From the NCBI GenBank assembly GCA_019359545.1, contig JAHHHB010000011.1, positions 1-64,000 on the forward strand: a stretch of 64,000 nt of DNA, read 5' to 3'. The number at the start of each line of letters is the position of its first letter. Position 1 is the stretch's first letter. The notes beneath the pieces were generated by a model. That model was not told where the DNA came from, ran no database searches, and saw only the letters and a list, made by a program, of their open reading frames with translations. The DNA comes from Desmonostoc geniculatum HA4340-LM1. GTDB lineage: Bacteria; Cyanobacteriota; Cyanobacteriia; Cyanobacteriales; Nostocaceae. A program made the translations under genes and the position numbers. Shown here one piece after another: positions 45,755 to 54,540 of this stretch.

Positions 45755-46393
45755 ATGACAACAATGTTGAATAATTTAGAAAATGACTCGATATTTACGC
45801 CAGAACAAGTTTTGGAGAATCGCGGTAGGGTTGCCATATTTATTGATGGCTCAAATCTATTTTACGCTGCATTACAATTAGGAATTGAAATCGATTACAC
45901 GAAGTTGTTGTGTCGATTAACTGGAGGTTCTCGCCTACTGAGAGCTTTTTTCTACACTGGTGTAGACCGGACAAACGAGAAGCAACAGGGATTTTTGCTG
46001 TGGATGCGTCGCAATGGCTATCGAGTGATTGCTAAGGACTTGGTGCAACTGCCAGATGGCTCTAAAAAAGCCAACCTGGATGTAGAAATAGCAGTCGATA
46101 TGATGGCGTTAGTCGATTCCTATGATACCGCAGTTTTAGTCAGCGGTGATGGCGATTTGGCTTATGCAGTAAATTCCGTGAGCTATCGTGGTGTAAGGGT
46201 AGAGGTGGTGAGTTTGCGTTCCATGACTAGTGACAGCTTAATTAATGTAAGCGATCGCTACATTGATTTAGAAGCCATCAAAGAGGATATTCAAAAAACC
46301 CCTCGTCAAAGCTATCCATATCGACCATTATCGAGTATGGGATTTTTGGAAGACCCAAGAACTAGCGATGGACATCTGGAAATCCAAGAATGA
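45755..46393 (+). CDS. LabA-like NYN-domain protein
   Basis: Predicted 212 residues. The NYN (PIN-like) nuclease fold shows its acidic centres in IFIDGSNLFYA, DVEIAVDMM and LVSGDGDLAYAV. LabA proteins of this family act in circadian output in unicellular cyanobacteria, and others are RNases; which applies here is unknown. Its stop codon overlaps the next start by four bases (ATGA), so it is coupled to the LptC gene. Confidence 0.88.
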   Translation: MTTMLNNLENDSIFTPEQVLENRGRVAIFIDGSNLFYAALQLGIEIDYTKLLCRLTGGSRLLRAFFYTGVDRTNEKQQGFLLWMRRNGYRVIAKDLVQLPDGSKKANLDVEIAVDMMALVDSYDTAVLVSGDGDLAYAVNSVSYRGVRVEVVSLRSMTSDSLINVSDRYIDLEAIKEDIQKTPRQSYPYRPLSSMGFLEDPRTSDGHLEIQE

Positions 46394-47709
46394 AGTATCA
46401 GTTTAATCATAAAGCGAGAGAGGTAGAAGGGCAGGGGCATGGGGCATGGGGCATGGGGCATTGGGCATTGGGCGTTGGGAGTGAGGAGTTAGGAGTTAAG
46501 AGTTATTCTCCCCCTGCCTCCCCTGCCCCCCCTGCCCCCTCATCCCCCTCACTCACTCCCCGACTCTCCTCTTTCTTTATTTTGCTTTTGACCTTTTGTT
46601 TAGGAATTGGATTAGTTAGCTGTGGGGGGAAATCTCCCACAGTTTCTCCAGAAAATACTCCTGATTCATCTAACCAAGATAGTAAATTGACATTCTTTGA
46701 TGTCACCTTAGAACAAGCAGATGAAGTCGGAAGACCGATTTGGAAAGTCCAAGCTAAACGGGCAAAATACACCAAAGAAAAGCAAATTGGTCAGGCGGAA
46801 AATCCATATGGAGAACTCTATCAAGATGGCAAAGTTGTTTACCAAGTAAAAGCCGATGTAGCAGACATTGAACAAAATGGAAAGCAGCTATTTCTCAAGG
46901 GGAAAATACTTGCTACAGACCCGAAAAATGGAATTGTGTTGCAGGGGAATGAACTAGAATGGCGTCCCCAAGAAGATTTGTTGATTGTCCGCAACCAGAT
47001 TAACGGTACTCATAAACAACTACAAGCAGTAGCACAAGAAGCGCGAGTTAAAACTCGTGAACAACGGATGGAATTTTCTGGAGGAGTAATAGCAAAGTCC
47101 GCCGATCCCCAGTTGCAAATGCGAACAGAGCATTTGAATTGGAATATTAAAGAAGAAAAATTAATTGCCGATCGCCCCATTGAAATTGACCGCTATAAAA
47201 ATAATAAAATTAGCGATCGCGGCAAAGGAAATGCAGCCGAAGTCAACTTAAAAACCAAAATTGCCACCATCCAAAAAAATGCCCAATTAGATTTACTAGA
47301 TCCGCCATTGCAAATAGCTAGTAACTCTATGACCTGGAACATGAACACAGAAATCATCAGCACAAACTCTCCCACCCGCATGTTCCAGCGTGTAGAAAAT
47401 GTCATCGTTACCGCCAATCAAGGTGAAATGAAAATACCGCAAAAAACGGTTTATTTAACAGGTAACGTCAACGCCGTTGGTCAGCGTCGCCAGTCTTTGA
47501 GATCTGATAAACTAACTTGGTATTTAGACAATAAATTACTTGAAGCTCAGGGAAATATAGTTTATCGACAAATTGACCCACCGTTAAATTTTACTGGTGA
47601 AACAGCCGTTGGTAATTTGCAAACAGAAAATATTGTTGTCAAAGGTGGAAATTCTGGCGGTAGAGTAGTAACCGAGATTATTCCCCAAGAGAGAGCGAAT
47701 CGTCAGTAG
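46390..47709 (+). CDS. LptC/OstA-like lipoprotein with repeat-encoded N-terminal extension
   Basis: Predicted 439 residues. The lipoprotein signal FFILLLTFCLGIGLVSCGG, with its lipobox Cys near residue 80, is preceded by about 60 residues encoded mostly by heptamer and C-rich repeats (46420-46560). No in-frame ATG, GTG or TTG lies just ahead of the signal, so translation must start at 46390 or at the ATG at about 46453. The mature part shows repeated beta-strand units typical of LptC/LptA (OstA fold), which carry lipopolysaccharide-type lipids across the periplasm. It is coupled to the NYN gene. Confidence 0.82.
   Translation: MKYQFNHKAREVEGQGHGAWGMGHWALGVGSEELGVKSYSPPASPAPPAPSSPSLTPRLSSFFILLLTFCLGIGLVSCGGKSPTVSPENTPDSSNQDSKLTFFDVTLEQADEVGRPIWKVQAKRAKYTKEKQIGQAENPYGELYQDGKVVYQVKADVADIEQNGKQLFLKGKILATDPKNGIVLQGNELEWRPQEDLLIVRNQINGTHKQLQAVAQEARVKTREQRMEFSGGVIAKSADPQLQMRTEHLNWNIKEEKLIADRPIEIDRYKNNKISDRGKGNAAEVNLKTKIATIQKNAQLDLLDPPLQIASNSMTWNMNTEIISTNSPTRMFQRVENVIVTANQGEMKIPQKTVYLTGNVNAVGQRRQSLRSDKLTWYLDNKLLEAQGNIVYRQIDPPLNFTGETAVGNLQTENIVVKGGNSGGRVVTEIIPQERANRQ
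46420..46560 (+). repeat. Intergenic-type repeats inside the 5' end of the LptC gene
   Basis: GGGGCATG units (46436-46460), GGGCATT units, GGAGTTAGGAGTTAAGAG (46485-46502) and CCCCTGCC units (46510-46545) appear in the same order as in non-coding gaps such as 39692-39748 and 22005-22125, yet stay open in frame. Confidence 0.75.
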
Positions 47710-47894
47710 AGATTGGGGAGTGCTTACAAGGGTAGGTTTCAACTAGATGAACAATTAGTTAGTATATCGAACCATGACCCATATTGATTATATTTTTTAA
47801 GGGAAATACCACAATCAATGGTATTATAGATAAGTACAAGCAAAGCCGAAAATGCTGATTGTACACTGAACCTAGACAATCTAGAATATGGGGT

Positions 47895-47919
47895 TCCATT
47901 CAAGAATGGACATTTTTTT
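47895..47919 (+). terminator. Probable terminator after the LptC gene
   Basis: Stem TCCATT (47895-47900) with AATGGA (47905-47910), loop CAAG, followed by CA and seven T. It ends plus-strand transcription about 190 bases after the LptC stop. Confidence 0.6.
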
Positions 47920-47959
47920 GTTGTCTCCGTGAATGGGTAAAATTCTAGCGGTAATAAGG

Positions 47960-48125
47960 TAGAACATACTTTTTGGTACTTGTACCCTTTCAGGGAAGCA
48001 AGCTACAAAGTCTGCGGAGGGGCATCTCGTGGACTCAAAAGAAAGCTCAGTTAATGTCCGATGGGATACCAGGAGTCACTGAGAAGCCTACACTGTATGC
48101 TTGCATTAGTGTAGGAGTATGTCAC
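47960..48125 (+). mobile_element. Possible relic of an IS200/IS605-type tnpB right end
   Basis: Ends with an 8-bp hairpin CCTACACT (48087-48094) / AGTGTAGG (48108-48115) followed by AGTATGTCAC, a layout like the right end of tnpB-type elements. Upstream, one frame reads KVCGGASRGL and stops at about 48053, reminiscent of a TnpB C terminus. The rest of the element is absent. Recognition is from memory of such ends and is weak. Confidence 0.35.
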
Positions 48126-48148
48126 TACTACAAGTCCTTTGATAACCC

Positions 48149-48550
48149 ATGAATGGCTCAAACCGATTAGGTAAAGAATCCTTGCCAACATCCCAGCAAG
48201 CAGAACACTCCCATAATCATGATACAGACCACGAACATCCAGATCATACTCCTGAGCATGGAGAGTTAAGCCATCCTCATATCCATAGCGAAGAGTCATT
48301 ACGGCGAATTGTCAATCGGTTATCGCGGATAGAAGGACATGTTCGTGGTATTAAAACAATGGTGCAACAAAGTAGTCCTTGTCCTGATGTTTTATTACAA
48401 ATAGCCGCAGTGCGAGGCGCATTAGATCGGGTAGCGCGAATTGTTTTGGATGAACATTTAACCGAATGTATTGCTAGAGCAGCAAAAGAAGGCAATATGG
48501 AAGTTGAAATTCAACAATTAAAAGCTGCTTTAGATCGGTTTTTGCCTTAA
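48149..48550 (+). CDS. CsoR/RcnR-family metal-responsive repressor, InrS-like
   Basis: Predicted 133 residues. A His-rich N-terminal tail (residues 20-46, HSHNHDTDHEH and so on) precedes a CsoR/DUF156 helical core: RLSRIEGHVRGIKTMV. The metal ligands Cys78, His103 and Cys107 have the same spacing (25 and 4) as Cys53, His78 and Cys82 of the cyanobacterial nickel sensor InrS. It probably binds DNA as a tetramer without metal and releases it when nickel binds. No nickel exporter gene is adjacent. Confidence 0.87.
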   Translation: MNGSNRLGKESLPTSQQAEHSHNHDTDHEHPDHTPEHGELSHPHIHSEESLRRIVNRLSRIEGHVRGIKTMVQQSSPCPDVLLQIAAVRGALDRVARIVLDEHLTECIARAAKEGNMEVEIQQLKAALDRFLP

Positions 48551-48707
48551 AAGTTAGAAAAATATTTAGCCATAAATCAGCGTTTTGACCAGTACACATA
48601 ATTTTGTATTTGTCAATCTATATTAGTACATCGGCGCTCTAGCCTTGTTGTACAGGACAAAGAGCTATTTATGCCAAAATTAACACAAGTGTCTCACAGT
48701 CAAGCTG

Positions 48708-49487
48708 ATGGTTTGGGCAGTTCCAAAGCAGTTGCAGGGGGGTAAATATACCCTCGAAAGTGTATTAGGGCGGGGACGTTTTGGCATTACTTATCTCGCC
48801 AAAGATGAAAAAGGCGATCGCATTGTCGTCAAAACCCTGGACAATCAATTATTGAACCAACCAGACTTCAAAAGGTTGCAGGAAAGATTTGTCCAAGAAG
48901 CCTTTAAACTCGCTAAATGCAAACATCCCCATATCGTGCGCCTCTTGGAAGATCCCTTTCAGGAGGACGATTTGTGGTGCATAGCGATGGAGTACATCGC
49001 CGGAATCGATCTCGCCCATCGCCCACAGAATATTGTAAGGGTAATTGATTATTTTGAAGAAGCCGACAGCAACACGCCCTGCTTAGTAATGGAGTTCATT
49101 GCTGGGAAAAACTTGTTTGACTTAATTGAAGGTGAAGTAATAACACCACTACCAGAAACAAGCGAAGAATTCTTAAACTTTCCTTGCAAAGACCTCCACA
49201 CAATTGACCGCTTGTGGGTAAAATACAGCAATGGGCGCTTTGGCTTCAGCGTTCAAAAGGAAATTTACCTCAGCGTTGGTGGTAAGGCTGATGGTGAATA
49301 TTACAAAGAAGCCTGGGAAAAGTTTGGCGATCGCGTTGGATGGAGAATGAATAGTAACTGGATATTCTACAACGAAGTTACTTTTGATACCTCAGATCCT
49401 GTGGGACACCTCCCCTTTATTGAGATATTTCTGACAAAATCGGCGATATTTAGCAGCGCACTCCTCCAGAGTTTTCCCCATTTGTAA
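48708..49487 (+). pseudogene. Broken mosaic: Ser/Thr kinase N-lobe, second kinase fragment and GUN4 domain
   Basis: Predicted 259 residues. Residues 11-95 are a Hanks-type kinase N-lobe (GKYTLESVLGRGRFGITYLA, VVKTLD, MEYIAG). Residues 104-140 repeat the same N-lobe part from another kinase (QNIVRVIDYFEEAD, LVMEFIAGKNLFDL). There is no HRD or DFG motif, so no kinase activity is expected. Residues 165-232 are a GUN4 porphyrin-binding domain (IDRLWVKYSNGRFGFSVQ, GDRVGWRMN, DPVGHLP). The last 30 codons are antisense to the transposase gene at 49392 and are not GUN4. It looks like a decayed kinase-GUN4 sensor. Confidence 0.78.
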
Positions 49488-49970
49488 AAATGCTGGATGC
49501 CATTGAGTTATGCCATCATGACTTAATCGGTCATGAATTCCATAATTACTGAAATCGTACAAATAACCTTGCAGCATTCCTGCGGCTTTGGGGTTAGCGT
49601 GGATGTAACGTAGCGTATTTAATGCCCTTTTGGTGTCTGTATTAGCAAAACCTGTGCTGTGATACCGCTTTTCCCAAAAATGTCCTGTCCGGTTCAGCAT
49701 TCGATTGAAGCACATAGCAGTATACCAATTTAGCCAGTGCATAATTTTGGGTAAATCTTCTGGTTGTACTGGTTCTAGCAAATAGTGTACGTGATTGCTC
49801 ATAATGCAAAGAGCATACAGCTTAAAACCATATTTTTCCTTTGCTTTTTTAATACTGTACAAAAACACTTCCTGACATTCTAAACGCGTAAGACGAAATT
49901 CGCGGTTATTACAGCGTGTGGTGATGTGATAGCAATAACCTAATTTAAATTCCCGTGCTTGTCGTGCCAT
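49392..49970 (-). CDS. REP-associated tyrosine transposase (Y1/HUH type)
   Basis: Predicted 192 residues. YCYHITTRCNNR, the HUH motif in ALCIMSNHVHYLLEP, and GHFWEKRYHSTGF are typical of RAYT proteins, single-copy Y1 transposases linked to dispersed palindromic repeats. The catalytic Tyr is probably in the helix near NWYTAMCFN. Its 3' end overlaps the broken GUN4 gene on the other strand by 96 bases. It appears intact, and the window is rich in short palindromes that could be its substrates. Confidence 0.85.
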   Translation of the reverse strand: MARQAREFKLGYCYHITTRCNNREFRLTRLECQEVFLYSIKKAKEKYGFKLYALCIMSNHVHYLLEPVQPEDLPKIMHWLNWYTAMCFNRMLNRTGHFWEKRYHSTGFANTDTKRALNTLRYIHANPKAAGMLQGYLYDFSNYGIHDRLSHDGITQWHPAFLQMGKTLEECAAKYRRFCQKYLNKGEVSHRI

Positions 49971-50046
49971 AAATTATATTTCTCGTAAAATTTATTTTGA
50001 CTTTTTCAACTGATTTATGACTCCTGAATTCTGAATTCTCAAACTT

Positions 50047-52215
50047 TTACCACTTTGTCACTTCTTGGCGCACTTCTTCCATATCTAAATAATCACTAAT
50101 AAAAGCCTTCCTTAAAAGTGGATGAGGAATAAATTCATCATAATTTTGAATTTCTGGCGCTTCTGAAGTACTAACTAAATCTTCTGCACTAATTCTTTGC
50201 TCGCATAAAGAAGCAATTTCACGATGAAGATATTCAAATTTACCTTTACCTAATTTAATTGTCAAATAATAAGGACTTACCCCGCCAATACTTTTAATTT
50301 CCAACGATTCCCGACACCAAGAGTTAAGCAATCTTTCCAAAGTCCGATAACCAACAGTACCCATCCAGGGAAAAATACAACATTTACCTTTTTCCAATTC
50401 CAAAATATTCTGCTTCTCCAATCCCACCCGCCGCACCAATTGGCGAACCGTCTGTAATCTTTGCAAAGCATTTTTTTGCAAATAGCTATACTCCACATCC
50501 TCAAATAAAACTTGCCGCATTCGTTGTAAAACTCTTGTATGAATAATCCCACCACCACCATGCCAATAAATACTAGCTTTACCCTCAGCTTGTTTCACAA
50601 CAATAGCTCTTTTTTTGAAGTCAACTTCTACAACTTCCCAAGTTCTCCCAGCTAAACCAAATTGATTACCAACAGGAACCGGCACAGCAATACTACCAAT
50701 TTCTGTTGTACCATGCTTTACACTATATTCTTGTTGCTCAGAAAACACAGCATAAAACTGAAATTTTCTCACCACCTTTTCTCCTGCCAAACCCAGGATT
50801 AATTTACCTTGTTCAGTATGTTGAATATGACCGATATCAATTAAATAACGCAGCAATAGCCGAAAATCTTCTGGGGAAATAGCAGCAAAGGGCGGCAGAC
50901 TAAAAATTTGTTTAGCTAAAACATTAGGTGAAATTTCCCCCGTTGCTGTTAAAATACTCATTGTTTGATGATAAAGCAAACTCAAGGGATATTTAATCGG
51001 TTTAATTGGTTCAATCCACTTTTCTTCTAAATAAAGTTGAATAATAGCGATACACTGCAAAAGTTGCCAGGGAATTTGCTCTGGTAGAGAAGCTTCTGAT
51101 AATGGCTGTTCTTCAGCGCAAATAAAGCGCATATCAGCCGCTTCACCTCTTCTACCACTGCGTCCCAACCGCTGTAAAAAGCTAGCTACAGACAAGGGTG
51201 AATCTAACTGAATGACTCGCTCTAAATGACCAATATCTATGCCTAATTCCAAAGTCAAAGTCGCAGCAGTCACAGCAGGATTATTGGGTTCACGCATGGC
51301 ATTTTCAGCTGCTTGCCGCAAACTAGCAGCTATACTCCCGTGATGCACGTGATAGATATCTGGTAATTTTTGTTCTGTGGCAATTTTTCGCAAAGATGCA
51401 ATTATCGATTCGGTGCGCGTGCGATTATTTGCAAATATTAGGCACTTACGATAATTGCTGAGGTTGAAAATATATTTTTCGTAAGCTGTCGCCTCTGATT
51501 CATCAACTTCATCATTAATATAAAAATGTTCCACAGCTAGTTTTATTTGGCGTTTGATTCCATCTATTTTGGGAGTAATTACTGGCTTATCAGTTCCAGA
51601 ACGCAACCACTCTTCAGCTAAGGAATAATCACCGAGAGTTGCCGACAAACCAATACGGCGCGGTTGTTTTTGTGTGGCTTTTGCTAAACGTTGTAATTGG
51701 CAAATAATTTGACAACCGCGTTCTGAACCCATAAAGGCGTGAATTTCATCGATAATCACAAACCTTAAGTCACCAAATAAGCGAAGTAGGTCATTATTTT
51801 TATTAATTAACAAACTTTCGAGAGATTCTGGTGTAATTTGTAAGATGCCTTGAGGATTTTTTAAAAGTTTGTTTTTTCGAGTTTGAGAAACATCACCGTG
51901 CCAGTGCCAAACTGGAATATCTGCTTCTTTGAGTAAGTCGTTCAGACGCTCAAATTGGTCATTAATTAATGCTTTGATGGGACTAATATATAACGCACCT
52001 ATGGTACTAGCAGGGTAGGTGTGTAATAAAGTCAAAACTGGGAGAAAGGCTGCTTCTGTTTTACCGGCGGCAGTTGCAGCAGCAATTAATAAGTGAGCAT
52101 CGGTGTCAAATATGACTTGGCAAGCGGCAATTTGGACTGGTCGTAATTCAGTCCACTGATGATGATAAATATATTGTTGGATGAAAGGTGCGAGTCGGCT
52201 AAAGGCATCGGTCAT
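50047..52215 (-). CDS. DEAD/DEAH-box helicase, Lhr-like
   Basis: Predicted 722 residues. Walker A AATAAGKTEAAFLPV (about residues 45-60), motif II DEIHAF, motif III LSATLGDY, and motif VI QRLGRSGRRGEA are intact. The order resembles superfamily 2 Lhr-type helicases, without the long C-terminal extension of full Lhr. It may act in DNA repair or RNA metabolism. It is on the same strand as the transposase gene, 76 bases upstream of it; a heptamer (CTGAATT) lies between them. Confidence 0.85.
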   Translation of the reverse strand: MTDAFSRLAPFIQQYIYHHQWTELRPVQIAACQVIFDTDAHLLIAAATAAGKTEAAFLPVLTLLHTYPASTIGALYISPIKALINDQFERLNDLLKEADIPVWHWHGDVSQTRKNKLLKNPQGILQITPESLESLLINKNNDLLRLFGDLRFVIIDEIHAFMGSERGCQIICQLQRLAKATQKQPRRIGLSATLGDYSLAEEWLRSGTDKPVITPKIDGIKRQIKLAVEHFYINDEVDESEATAYEKYIFNLSNYRKCLIFANNRTRTESIIASLRKIATEQKLPDIYHVHHGSIAASLRQAAENAMREPNNPAVTAATLTLELGIDIGHLERVIQLDSPLSVASFLQRLGRSGRRGEAADMRFICAEEQPLSEASLPEQIPWQLLQCIAIIQLYLEEKWIEPIKPIKYPLSLLYHQTMSILTATGEISPNVLAKQIFSLPPFAAISPEDFRLLLRYLIDIGHIQHTEQGKLILGLAGEKVVRKFQFYAVFSEQQEYSVKHGTTEIGSIAVPVPVGNQFGLAGRTWEVVEVDFKKRAIVVKQAEGKASIYWHGGGGIIHTRVLQRMRQVLFEDVEYSYLQKNALQRLQTVRQLVRRVGLEKQNILELEKGKCCIFPWMGTVGYRTLERLLNSWCRESLEIKSIGGVSPYYLTIKLGKGKFEYLHREIASLCEQRISAEDLVSTSEAPEIQNYDEFIPHPLLRKAFISDYLDMEEVRQEVTKW

Positions 52216-52312
52216 ATTTTTGATGGGGAGTAGGGAGTGGGGGAGATGAGGGAGATGAGGGAGATGAATTAATAACTAATGACTAATGACTAATGACTAA
52301 TGACATTTTCAT
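52203..52312. repeat. Short tandem repeats upstream of the helicase gene
   Basis: GGGAGATGA units (52239-52267) and CTAATGA heptamers (52272-52304) occupy the 5' flank of the helicase gene. Confidence 0.7.
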
Positions 52313-52389
52313 CCTATTGACTCAAGCTAGATTAGCATTTGTCGGTCAAACTGAAGTTATGAGGGTAAGTATATAATGAGGCAAAACAG

Positions 52390-52827
52390 ATGAGTAAGCA
52401 TAAGGAACGTTTGCGTGTAATCCTTGCTATAGCAATTATTGTGGTTGGAGTCACGCACTTTCTGATTCCAGAACCATACGTCAAAATTATGCCACCGCAA
52501 CTTCCTTATCCTTTGGAATTAGTTTATCTGAGTGGTTTTTATGAAATTTTGGGTGGTATTGGGTTATTAGTCCCGCCTGTAAGTCAAGCTGCTGCTTGGG
52601 GACTTATTGCTCTTTTTATTGCGGTTTTCCCTGCCAATATCAATATGGCGGTTAATCATATTAAGCTCGAATATATACCAGATTCACCTTGGGTACACGT
52701 TGTCAGACTTCCGTTTCAAGCAGTTTTAATTACTTGGGCTTGGTGGTACACAAAACCTTCTGATTGGGAAAAACAAGCTTCTCTGATTCCGAAGTCACTC
52801 ATTCCCAAAGAATTAGAATTGAAATGA
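52390..52827 (+). CDS. DoxX-like membrane protein
   Basis: Predicted 145 residues with four hydrophobic helices (about 9-26, 48-68, 72-92, 112-130). VGVTHFLIPEPYVKIMPPQL followed by SGFYEILGGIGLL fits the DoxX-like family. The role is unknown; relatives occur in redox and detoxification settings. It is followed 55 bases later by an exported DUF2808 protein. Confidence 0.72.
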   Translation: MSKHKERLRVILAIAIIVVGVTHFLIPEPYVKIMPPQLPYPLELVYLSGFYEILGGIGLLVPPVSQAAAWGLIALFIAVFPANINMAVNHIKLEYIPDSPWVHVVRLPFQAVLITWAWWYTKPSDWEKQASLIPKSLIPKELELK

Positions 52828-52882
52828 GGATGTTTTTTACTCAATTAACACTTTTGTCTATTTACGTAATTTATATCCAACC

Positions 52883-53449
52883 ATGCGCGTTGCAACTTTG
52901 TTTGGTATAACACTTTCGTTAGCAATTGGTATTGCAGAAGTTACTGTTCCAGTGACTCAAGCAGTGCAACTCAGAGATGGTATAGTCTATTTTGTCCAAC
53001 CACCAAGACTGGTTGAGGCGATAACTATTTACAAAGATGTAAATTTTCCTGGCGGGACTTACTACTTTACGATCGCTGTGCCGGAAAATGCTGGAGAATC
53101 TCTTCAGAAGGTAGCGATCGCTCAACGTGAAGGAGCAGAGAATATCCAGTATTATCTTGATGATACCCGTGCATTTGTGGGAACGCGCGATCGCAAAGGA
53201 GCGAAATTAACACTAGGCTCAGTTACCAGAGAACGCAAAACACGCACAATTACTGTGAACTTTGACCCACCTGTGACTCCAGGACAAACAATTACAATTG
53301 GCCTGCGCCCCATAAGTAATCCCAGTTTGTCTGGTGTTTATTTACTAGGTGTCACAGCATTTCCACCAGGTGAGAAATCCCACGGTCAATTCCTTGGCTT
53401 TGGGCGCTTTCAGTTCCAGAGTAGTGGGAGAGGCTTGTGGTTCCCATAA
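52883..53449 (+). CDS. Exported DUF2808 protein
   Basis: Predicted 188 residues. An N-terminal signal peptide (residues 1-27, ending near TQAVQL) is followed by a DUF2808 domain: PPRLVEAITIYKDVNFPGGT YYFT-type start and late GVYLLGVTAFPPG motif. The family is common in cyanobacteria and its function is unknown. It probably resides in the periplasm or cell wall. Confidence 0.8.
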   Translation: MRVATLFGITLSLAIGIAEVTVPVTQAVQLRDGIVYFVQPPRLVEAITIYKDVNFPGGTYYFTIAVPENAGESLQKVAIAQREGAENIQYYLDDTRAFVGTRDRKGAKLTLGSVTRERKTRTITVNFDPPVTPGQTITIGLRPISNPSLSGVYLLGVTAFPPGEKSHGQFLGFGRFQFQSSGRGLWFP

Positions 53450-53474
53450 TAAGTATTATCTCATTCAATGAAGC

Positions 53475-54350
53475 ATGAAAAGATTATTAATTACTGGAGC
53501 CAGTGGTTTTTTAGGATGGCATCTTTGCCAGTTTGCAAAACAAGAATGGGAAATTTATGGTACTTATTTATCCCATCCTATAGAAATCCCTGGCGTTAAA
53601 ATCTTAAAAGTTAACTTGACAGACTTTCAAGAATTACAGCAGATATTTAGTACCATCAAACCAGCAGCGGTTATTCATACCGCTGCTCAGTCACAACCAA
53701 ACTTTTGTCAAATTCATCCTGAAGAATCACACGCAATTAATGTCACAGCATCCTCCAATATTGCCGGACTTTCTGCGGATAATTCTATTCCTTGTGCTTT
53801 TACCTCAACCGACTTAGTTTTTGATGGTTTAAATGCTCCTTATTGCGAAACAGATTCTGTGTGTCCTGTAAACATTTACGGCGAGCAAAAAGCCATAGCT
53901 GAAGCAGGTATGCTAGAGCGATATCCCATGACCGCAATATGCCGAATGCCCTTAATGTTTGGCACAGCAACACCCACAGCAAAAAGTTTTATTCAGCCAT
54001 TTATTCAAACTTTAAAAGACGAGAAAGAACTCAACTTATTTATTGATGAATTCCGCACACCAGTAAGTGGAACAACTGCGGCAAAAGGATTATTATTAGC
54101 ATTAGAGAAAGTTAACGGTATTATTCACTTGGGTGGAAAAGAGCGCATTTCTCGCTATGATTTTGGTCGGCTATTAGTCGAGGTATTTGAACTCCCCACT
54201 ATAGGACTGAAATTTTGCCGACAACAAGATGTGAAAATGGCAGCACCTAGACCAACAGATGTTTCTTTAGATAGTTCTAAAGCATTTGCATTGGGTTATC
54301 AGCCTTTATCTATCAAACAAGAATTGCAGAAGTTAAAAGTGCGGTTATAA
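53475..54350 (+). CDS. RmlD-like NAD(P)-dependent sugar reductase/epimerase
   Basis: Predicted 291 residues of the extended SDR type. LLITGASGFLGWHL is the nucleotide-binding loop, and YGEQKAIAE contains the catalytic Tyr-x3-Lys (Tyr about residue 134). It resembles dTDP-4-dehydrorhamnose reductase (RmlD), but the true substrate is unknown and no other rhamnose genes are nearby. It lies 25 bases after the DUF2808 gene and may share its transcript. Confidence 0.82.
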   Translation: MKRLLITGASGFLGWHLCQFAKQEWEIYGTYLSHPIEIPGVKILKVNLTDFQELQQIFSTIKPAAVIHTAAQSQPNFCQIHPEESHAINVTASSNIAGLSADNSIPCAFTSTDLVFDGLNAPYCETDSVCPVNIYGEQKAIAEAGMLERYPMTAICRMPLMFGTATPTAKSFIQPFIQTLKDEKELNLFIDEFRTPVSGTTAAKGLLLALEKVNGIIHLGGKERISRYDFGRLLVEVFELPTIGLKFCRQQDVKMAAPRPTDVSLDSSKAFALGYQPLSIKQELQKLKVRL

Positions 54351-54387
54351 ACCAATAAAGTTCAGAATGAGCAACAAAACCCTCATG

Positions 54388-54461
54388 TAGAGACGCGATA
54401 AATCGCGTCTTCTCTAGACCAATTATCAACACCATTAATCCTTAACCCAAGCGTATTGGGT
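54388..54461. repeat. Partial copy of the 18.2 kb MITE
   Basis: The core TAGAGACGCGATAAATCGCG (from 54389) and the right end CTTAACCCAAGCGTATT (about 54441-54457) are present, without a matching left end. Confidence 0.65.
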
Positions 54462-54540
54462 TATAAACCGCATCTACAGAAACAAAACCCACCGACCTGG
54501 ATTTCAATTGAAAACCGCTGTAGCAACCAAAAAAATACCA

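Noticed and set aside
48051..48299. 82-residue minus-strand frame antisense to the InrS-like gene
   Set aside because: Overlaps a clear CsoR-family gene and has no recognisable motif.
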